From Candidatus Auribacterota bacterium (GTDB taxonomy: Bacteria > Auribacterota > JAFGBW01): a stretch of 27,745 bases of DNA. The translations under genes were made by a program, and so were the position numbers. The stretch lies in contig JAFGBW010000167.1 of the NCBI GenBank assembly GCA_016932965.1, positions 1 to 27,745 of the forward strand. Direction: 5' to 3'. Below the pieces are notes generated by a model, which was given only the letters and a program-made list of their open reading frames with translations, had not been told where the DNA came from and searched no databases. Shown one piece after another: positions 22,473 to 27,745 of the stretch; position 1 is the stretch's first letter; each line of letters starts with the position of its first letter.

Positions 22473-23149
22473 AAAATAAGATATTGATTGTCGCAGCCCA
22501 TCCTGATGATGAAATACTCGGATGCGGGGGAACAATAACAAGATTAGTGAAAGAAGGTCATGAGGCTTACACCTTGATATTAGGAGAAGGAATAACCTCA
22601 AGGGATGAAACAAGAGACATCCGGAAAAGAAAACGGGAAATTGAGAAACTTAAAAATGAAGTAGCTGAAGCTAATCAAATAATTGGAGTCAGAAAGATTT
22701 TTACACATGATCTTCCTGACAACCGCTTTGATACCGTGCCTTTTTTGGATATAGTCAAAATCATTGAGAACATTAAAAATCAAATCAAACCATCAATCAT
22801 TTTCACGCATTTCAAGGATGATTTGAATATTGACCACCAGATTACAAATAAAGCAGTCATTACCTCAACAAGGCCCCTAAAAGATGAGCCGGTTAAAACC
22901 ATCTATGCATTTGAAATCCTTTCCTCAACTGAATGGAATTTTTCTGAATCATTTTCTTCAGACGTCTTTTTTGATATTTCTGAAGTATTGCCGACCAAAT
23001 TAATGGCATTAAAGAAATACACAAACGAATTAAGAAAGTTCCCCTTTCCGCGATCTTTAGAAGGCATAGAATTAAATGCAAAAAACTGGGGAATGAAAAT
23101 CGGGGTTGCCTATGCTGAGGCTTTTAAACTTATTCGAACTATTGTGTAA
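22469..23149 (+). CDS. PIG-L family (LmbE-like) N-deacetylase
   Basis: PIG-L enzymes are zinc hydrolases that remove N-acetyl groups from GlcNAc-type sugars. The 226-residue protein has the zinc motif AHPDDE (residues 10-15; His11, Asp14) and the second ligand region THFKDDLNIDH (His114, His123), plus the usual GCGGTITRL and RFDT segments. No signal peptide is visible, so it acts in the cytosol on a nucleotide sugar or free sugar. The ATG overlaps the formyltransferase stop (ATGA); pseI follows after 72 nt. In this setting it may deacetylate a pseudaminic acid precursor so that another acyl group can be placed. This would be the N-acetyl left from UDP-GlcNAc, position 5 of the final sugar. 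The substrate is not shown by sequence. Confidence 0.88.
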   Translation: MKNKILIVAAHPDDEILGCGGTITRLVKEGHEAYTLILGEGITSRDETRDIRKRKREIEKLKNEVAEANQIIGVRKIFTHDLPDNRFDTVPFLDIVKIIENIKNQIKPSIIFTHFKDDLNIDHQITNKAVITSTRPLKDEPVKTIYAFEILSSTEWNFSESFSSDVFFDISEVLPTKLMALKKYTNELRKFPFPRSLEGIELNAKNWGMKIGVAYAEAFKLIRTIV

Positions 23150-23221
23150 GAAACTATTTTTAAGAGTATCGTTTTTTAATTCTCATTAATGATGCACGTC
23201 TCAGATAGGGACCCGTAATCC

Positions 23222-24232
23222 ATGCTTAAACCTACATTCATCATTGCCGAAATCTCGGCCAATCATGGCCAAAATTATAATACCGCCATAAAATTAATTA
23301 AAAAAGCCAAAGAAAGCGGAGCAAATGCAGTCAAATTTCAAGCTTATACACCTGACACAATGACCATCAACAAAAATACAAAGTATTTCAAAATAAAACA
23401 TCCAAGATGGGGAGGACAAACCCTTTATCAACTATACCAAAAAGCATCCACTCCATGGGAATGGTTTAAGAGTCTTAAGAAATATTCAGAAGAGTTAGGT
23501 CTGATCTTCTTTTCGACAGCTTTCGATAAAACGTCAGTAGATTTCCTTGAATCATTGCATGTTCCAATGCACAAAATCGCTTCCTTTGAACTCGGGGATT
23601 TGGATCTCATTGAATATATTGGGAAAACGAAAAAACCGCTCATCATTTCAACAGGCATGTCAACTTTTGAAGAAGTCAAAGCAGCGGTTCGAACTGCGAA
23701 AAAGGCAGGAGCAAGAAGGATAACCTTGTTGAAATGCAGCAGCAGTTATCCGGCGGACCCACAATACATGAATTTGAAAACGATCCGCCACATGATACAA
23801 TATTTCAAACTGCCCGTAGGGCTATCTGACCATACGATTGGGATATCAAGCTCAATCGCAGCTGTATCTCTAGGTGCAACCGTTATCGAAAAGCATTTTA
23901 CCCTGTCCAGAAAGCATAAAACTCCTGATAGTTTTTTTTCAATGGAACCTGATGAATTTAGAAGCTTGGTAAATCATATCCGCGTTGTAGAAAAATCGTT
24001 GGGGAAAGTCTCTTACGGCATCACTCCTGAAGAACGAAAAAATCTTGTCTTTAAAAGGTCTCTTTTTGTTGTCAGGGATATGGGGAAAGGTGAAACATTT
24101 ACCCGAGAGAACATCAAAAGTATCAGGCCGAATCACGGTTTGCCTCCTGCAGAAATTACAAATATTCTTGGAAAATGCGCCACTAAAAATATTATAACTG
24201 GAACACCTTTAAACTGGAAAATGGTTGAATAA
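23222..24232 (+). CDS. pseI: Pseudaminic acid synthase PseI
   Basis: PseI condenses the hexose with phosphoenolpyruvate to form the nine-carbon sugar. The 336-residue protein has the NeuB-fold TIM barrel (FIIAEISANHGQNY, AVKFQAYTPDTMT, ISTGMSTFEEV, LLKCSSSYPA, GLSDHTIGISS, VIEKHFTLSR) and a C-terminal antifreeze-like SAF domain (from about 275, FKRSLFVVRDMGKGETFT...SIRPNHGLPP). The segment WGGQTLYQLYQKASTPWEW is characteristic of PseI and differs from sialic acid and legionaminic acid synthases. The ATG at 23222 follows a 72-nt gap with only a weak GGGA upstream, and pseF begins right at its stop. Any sugar made here therefore enters the pseudaminic branch. Confidence 0.94.
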   Translation: MLKPTFIIAEISANHGQNYNTAIKLIKKAKESGANAVKFQAYTPDTMTINKNTKYFKIKHPRWGGQTLYQLYQKASTPWEWFKSLKKYSEELGLIFFSTAFDKTSVDFLESLHVPMHKIASFELGDLDLIEYIGKTKKPLIISTGMSTFEEVKAAVRTAKKAGARRITLLKCSSSYPADPQYMNLKTIRHMIQYFKLPVGLSDHTIGISSSIAAVSLGATVIEKHFTLSRKHKTPDSFFSMEPDEFRSLVNHIRVVEKSLGKVSYGITPEERKNLVFKRSLFVVRDMGKGETFTRENIKSIRPNHGLPPAEITNILGKCATKNIITGTPLNWKMVE

Positions 24233-24233
24233 A

Positions 24234-24959
24234 ATGGCCCCAGCAGTTGCCATTATAACCGCCCGTGCCGGGAGCAAAAGAATTCCAAAAAAAAATATAA
24301 AACCTTTTGCTGGCGCCCCGATTATCAAATATTCCATCGAAGCCGCATTGTTTTCAGACTGTTTTCAAGAAGTGATGGTTTCAACAGATGATACAGGTAT
24401 TGCCGAAATTGCTGTTTCATATAAGGCAAAAGTACCTTTTTTCAGATCCAAAAAAACTTCTGATGATTGTGCAACGACGGCTGATGTAATCAATGAAGTT
24501 TTGCTGGAATACCAGAAGAACGGACAATATTTCGAATATTGCTGCTGCCTCTATCCAACCGCTCCTTTCACTACATCTGAAAAAATCATACAAGGTTTTA
24601 AGTTATTAAAAGAAAAAAAAGCTGATTCAGTAATCCCTGTGGTTCGCTTCAGTCATCCGATCCAAAGGGCCCTTAAAATTAAAAATGGAAAGCTAAAAAT
24701 GATCCACCCTGAATATATTCACGTCAGGTCCCAGGATTTAATAACGGCTTATCATGACGTGGGGCAGTTTTATTGGTTAAAGGTGAAACCATTTTTAAAA
24801 CATAAAAAGCTGTTTATGGAAAATACTGTTCCCATGGAAGTATCAGAAATGGAGGTTCAGGATATCGATGATGAAAATGACTGGAAGCAGGCTGAACTTA
24901 AATATAAAATTTTGAAAAGCAGGGTCTCCTCAGAGAGATATTCCCATGAAAAAATATAA
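24234..24959 (+). CDS. pseF: CMP-pseudaminic acid cytidylyltransferase PseF
   Basis: PseF activates pseudaminic acid with CTP for transfer to flagellin or surface glycans. The protein (241 residues from this start) has the cytidylyltransferase motif AIITARAGSKRIPKKNIKPF near the N-terminus, VMVSTDDTGIAEIA, LYPTAPFTT and the PseF-type VGQFYWLKVKPFL, followed by EVQDIDDENDW. I chose the ATG at 24234, one nt after the pseI stop. An upstream in-frame TTG at 24225 would add three residues and overlap pseI by 8 nt; GGA sits at a suitable distance from the TTG, so it cannot be excluded. It overlaps the next gene by 14 nt. Confidence 0.92.
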   Translation: MAPAVAIITARAGSKRIPKKNIKPFAGAPIIKYSIEAALFSDCFQEVMVSTDDTGIAEIAVSYKAKVPFFRSKKTSDDCATTADVINEVLLEYQKNGQYFEYCCCLYPTAPFTTSEKIIQGFKLLKEKKADSVIPVVRFSHPIQRALKIKNGKLKMIHPEYIHVRSQDLITAYHDVGQFYWLKVKPFLKHKKLFMENTVPMEVSEMEVQDIDDENDWKQAELKYKILKSRVSSERYSHEKI

Positions 24960-25572
24960 TACCGAGCAGGAAAAATTCTGGGCTGGAAGATTTGGAGATG
25001 AATACAGCCAAAGAAATCAAGGAAAGAATATTATCGCCTCAAATACCGCATTATTTACAAAAATTCTTTCTAAAACGAACAGTATTAGCTCCATAATAGA
25101 AATGGGCGCAAATATTGGATTAAATCTTATAGCAATAAAAACCTTACTACCTGGCGCATCTATTACGGCTCTTGAAATAAATCCCAAAGCAGTGAAAGAA
25201 CTAAAAAAGATTCCCTGCATTAAAGTTTATAATGAATCGATGCTTGAATATATTCCTGATCGGAAATGGGATCTTGTTCTTTCAAAAGGGGTTTTGATTC
25301 ATCAAAATCCTGATAAACTTGAAAAACTTTATCAATTGATGTATGACGCTTCAAAAAGTTATATCTGCATCGCCGAATATTACAATCCTTCACCAGTTGA
25401 AATTCCCTACCGGGGTCATAAAAATAAACTCTTCAAAAGGGATTTTGCCGGAGAGATGATGGATGCTTTTCCTGATCTTAAATTAATTGACTATGGTTTT
25501 GTATATCACAGGGACAATAATTTCCCACAAGATGATATCACATGGTTTCTCCTTAAAAAATTGCATTTCTGA
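24946..25572 (+). CDS. Pseudaminic acid biosynthesis-associated methylase
   Basis: This class I SAM-dependent methyltransferase of 208 residues matches the family regularly found in pseudaminic acid loci (TIGR03587 type). Features are the N-terminal TEQEKFWAGRFGDEYSQRN, SAM motif I EMGANIGLNLIAI (about 48-60), motif ALEINPKAVKEL, DLVLSKGVLIHQNPDKL, and the late IAEYYNPSPVEIPYRGH segment. It is cytoplasmic. Its start overlaps the 3' end of pseF by 14 nt, so it is translated with the Pse genes. Family members are thought to methylate pseudaminic acid or its nucleotide form; the exact position is not known to me. The gene marks this cluster as a true pseudaminic locus and suggests a methylated product. 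Confidence 0.88.
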   Translation: MKKYNTEQEKFWAGRFGDEYSQRNQGKNIIASNTALFTKILSKTNSISSIIEMGANIGLNLIAIKTLLPGASITALEINPKAVKELKKIPCIKVYNESMLEYIPDRKWDLVLSKGVLIHQNPDKLEKLYQLMYDASKSYICIAEYYNPSPVEIPYRGHKNKLFKRDFAGEMMDAFPDLKLIDYGFVYHRDNNFPQDDITWFLLKKLHF

Positions 25573-25617
25573 AAAAATAATTCTAATTCATCATTCATCC
25601 AGTCATATCTTTTGACC

Positions 25618-27603
25618 ATGAGTAACAGCCTTTTTGAGACTATTCAACAGATCAAGGAACCTTGTTTCAATGGGCCATACTGGACAGCAGAGATCTATGG
25701 ATTCGGAAAATGGATCCGTGATTATGGTTTTTTCCCGCGTCTTCTTCCCCTTTATATAATGACAGATCATGGCCCAAGATTTCGAAATGATGATATACAA
25801 TTTGAATTGAATTTTTCTGCACCTGTTCAATTCTTTCACTGCCAGCTATCTGTTGAAGCATGGAAAAAAGTTTCAAAAAAACCTTGTTATGTATTGTTCT
25901 CTCCCTTTGTTCATTATCGTCAGAGCAGGAATATCAAACAGAATCAAGATGCCAAAGGGACACTTGCTTATCCTGCTCACTCTACTCTTCAGATTAATGA
26001 GGAAACTGATACGGAAAAATATATTGAAGAGCTTCTCAAATTGCCTGAAGAGTTTCAGCCTATTCATGCGCAATTTCATTACTATGATATCTTAAGGGGA
26101 CGCCATTATCTATGGGAGAAAGCTGGAATTAAGGTTCACACTGCAGGCCATCCTGATGATTATTGTTTCACAGAACGGTTTTATGATATTTTAAGACGTT
26201 TCAAATTCACAACATCCAATCTACCCATGTCCTGTCTCTATTATTCAATAGAAATGGGGATTCCTCATTTTATTTATGGACCATCTCCAAAGTATTATAA
26301 TTATGGAGATGATACAGTAAAACTTGGAGAATATGACCCCGTTACTTATTTTTCCGGGATAAAACAAGTGTATGAAAGTTTTAATGGGATACGAAAAGAT
26401 ATCTCTCAGGAACAAAAAAAATTAGTTGAACTCGGATTAGGTCTTAAAACAGGAATCAGCCGTATTCATATGGCATTAATTCTTTACAGGATATGGATCA
26501 TAGAAACTATAAATAAAATCTTTAATTCATTTAAAATCTTTCTTGACCTGGCGCGAAGTAGGCTGAACGAACCTAAAGAAATGGCTATTGCCCGGCAATA
26601 TCAGAAAGCATCTCGGGAAAGACAATTGGGTAATTTAAAAAGTGCTGAAATTCTTTTTACATCTCTTCTTCAAAAAGCATCCCTATTATCTCCGGAATTA
26701 AAATCAAAGTATCTCGGAGGAGCTTGCTTCCATCTGGGATTAATAAAATTACAGAACGGACAAAAGGAAAAAGCTACTTCTTATTTTAAAAGAGCTTTGG
26801 AATTTAATCCGGATCATAAGAAAGCAAAAGAATACCTGGCAGATCCGGATATGATTTTCCCTCTTTCCGATCCCGAACGTTTAAGGATTGCATCATTACC
26901 TAGATATCAAAAGGATACTGTTTTATTTCATAATCATTTTCTAACTTTTCTGGATGGTCCCTCCTTATTATCTGGAATTAAAAAAATTTTTGAAGAAAAG
27001 AATTATGAATTCTTCACAACCAATCCAACTCCGGTAATTATTGATGCTGGAGCTAACATAGGGCTATCCATCATCTATTTTAAAAAAAAATTTCCCAATG
27101 CCAGAATCATCGCCTTTGAGCCGAATCCCGATATTTATAAGGTCCTATCACAAAATATGAAAAGTTTTGAATTTACCAATATTGAATACCACCAGAAAGC
27201 AGTCTGGAAGGAGAATGGCATATCACAATTTGATACTGAAGGAGGAGTTTCAGGACGGTTGATAAAATACAATGATAAGAAACAACTGATTAACGTATCC
27301 ACCATTCGTCTAGCTGATTTTTTAAAAGAAAAAATTGATTTTTTAAAAATAGATATTGAGGGAGCGAGAACAGAAGTGATACAGGACTGTTACGACAATC
27401 TACATAATGTGTCATATCTATTTGTGGAATATCATTCCTATCATAAAGAAAAACAAAGCCTCCATGAGATTTTAACTCTCCTTCACAAAGCTGGTTTCCG
27501 ATATCATGTTAAAGAACTATTTACTGTTCCCTATCCTTTTTTAAAAAGATCACTTCAAGATGAGATGGAACTGCAATTAAATATTTTTGGATTGAGAAAA
27601 TAA
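25618..27603 (+). CDS. Glycosyltransferase-like / TPR / FkbM methyltransferase fusion
   Basis: This 661-residue protein appears to join three modules. Residues 1-280 resemble a GT-B-like surface-glycan enzyme (YWTAEIYGFGKWIRDYGF, a DHGP loop at 50-53, and a donor-site-like FTTSNLPMSCLYYSIEMGIPHFIYG around 197-221). Residues about 328-408 contain TPR helices (SAEILFTSLLQKA, YLGGACFHLGLIKLQNGQ...SYFKRALEFNPDHKKA). Residues about 470-640 are an FkbM-type methyltransferase with SAM motif IDAGANIG (475-482), AFEPNPDIY and FLKIDIEGAR. No signal peptide is seen; a hydrophobic helix near 284-300 may touch the membrane. I start at ATG 25618; an in-frame TTG at 25612 is the alternative. It follows the methylase by 45 nt. 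The FkbM assignment is firm; the N-terminal call is tentative. It may transfer and O-methylate a sugar on a surface glycan. Confidence 0.75.
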   Translation: MSNSLFETIQQIKEPCFNGPYWTAEIYGFGKWIRDYGFFPRLLPLYIMTDHGPRFRNDDIQFELNFSAPVQFFHCQLSVEAWKKVSKKPCYVLFSPFVHYRQSRNIKQNQDAKGTLAYPAHSTLQINEETDTEKYIEELLKLPEEFQPIHAQFHYYDILRGRHYLWEKAGIKVHTAGHPDDYCFTERFYDILRRFKFTTSNLPMSCLYYSIEMGIPHFIYGPSPKYYNYGDDTVKLGEYDPVTYFSGIKQVYESFNGIRKDISQEQKKLVELGLGLKTGISRIHMALILYRIWIIETINKIFNSFKIFLDLARSRLNEPKEMAIARQYQKASRERQLGNLKSAEILFTSLLQKASLLSPELKSKYLGGACFHLGLIKLQNGQKEKATSYFKRALEFNPDHKKAKEYLADPDMIFPLSDPERLRIASLPRYQKDTVLFHNHFLTFLDGPSLLSGIKKIFEEKNYEFFTTNPTPVIIDAGANIGLSIIYFKKKFPNARIIAFEPNPDIYKVLSQNMKSFEFTNIEYHQKAVWKENGISQFDTEGGVSGRLIKYNDKKQLINVSTIRLADFLKEKIDFLKIDIEGARTEVIQDCYDNLHNVSYLFVEYHSYHKEKQSLHEILTLLHKAGFRYHVKELFTVPYPFLKRSLQDEMELQLNIFGLRK

Positions 27604-27606
27604 AAT

Positions 27607-27745
27607 ATGAATCATTCCTCGTCCATCCAATTAAATTCTAAAGAACTAGAATGGATCGGGGTAAGATTCTTAGACCCCCTAGGCAGAGTATTTAAATATA
27701 AAGAAAATTATTATCGGGCAATCTATCCGAAAGCAAAAGAATTTG
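27607..27745 (+). CDS. Start of a further gene, cut by the window edge
   Basis: An open frame begins at the ATG 3 nt after the fusion gene stop and runs 46 codons to the window end (MNHSSSIQLNSKELEWIGVR, then FLDPLGRVFKYKENYYRAIY). The DPxGRVF...YYRAI pattern resembles the N-terminus of some class I methyltransferases of sugar loci, but too little is present for a firm call. The tight spacing suggests the same operon. Confidence 0.55.
   Translation, partial: MNHSSSIQLNSKELEWIGVRFLDPLGRVFKYKENYYRAIYPKAKEF

Overview
The window is a chromosomal segment from a Gram-negative, flagellated bacterium with AT-rich intergenic DNA. Pointers are a lipobox lipoprotein, sigma-54-type flagellar control (an NtrC-family activator with a soluble histidine kinase), a flgB-flgC-fliE-fliF-fliG cluster, a membrane H+-pyrophosphatase and a pseudaminic-acid surface-sugar locus. 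This mix fits environmental lineages such as Nitrospirota, Omnitrophota or Desulfobacterota-like groups. No rRNA or marker gene is present, so I do not assign a phylum. I see no tRNA, CRISPR array, transposase or integrase.

Region 1 (1-12184, minus strand). In transcription order: a TMTC-like GT-C membrane glycosyltransferase with C-terminal TPRs; a large TPR lipoprotein; a FlgN-like coiled-coil ORF with no ordinary start codon; a soluble PAS/HisKA kinase; its sigma-54 response regulator; then the basal-body genes flgB, flgC, fliE, fliF and fliG (the last cut by the window edge). A very good -24/-12 element lies upstream of the lipoprotein gene and a weaker one upstream of flgB. This suggests a sigma-54 flagellar regulon whose activator is itself sigma-54 dependent. 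fliE and fliF are separated by an unusual 384-nt gap that carries a heptamer tandem repeat.

Region 2 (12185-17254). A second heptamer repeat precedes a D-lactate-dehydrogenase-like gene with a four-cysteine tail. That gene runs into hppA, a K+-independent type H+-pyrophosphatase with an added signal-peptide-like N-terminus. Two perfect hairpins separate hppA from a DUF3592-like membrane protein gene. A FlaG-like gene faces it from the minus strand, with a TTG start supported by a Shine-Dalgarno sequence.

Region 3 (17255-27745, plus strand). A surface-glycan island: a GDP-L-fucose synthase-like reductase, an unrecognised beta-propeller-like protein, then pseB-pseG-formyltransferase-PIG-L deacetylase-pseI-pseF-methylase with mostly overlapping or abutting genes. 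It ends with a glycosyltransferase-like/TPR/FkbM-methyltransferase fusion and the first 46 codons of another gene. PseC and PseH are not in the window. A formyltransferase and a deacetylase sit where PseC and PseH would be expected, which suggests an N-formylated and possibly re-acylated or O-methylated pseudaminic acid. Since flagella and Pse genes are neighbours, flagellin glycosylation is the likeliest use, but that is inference.
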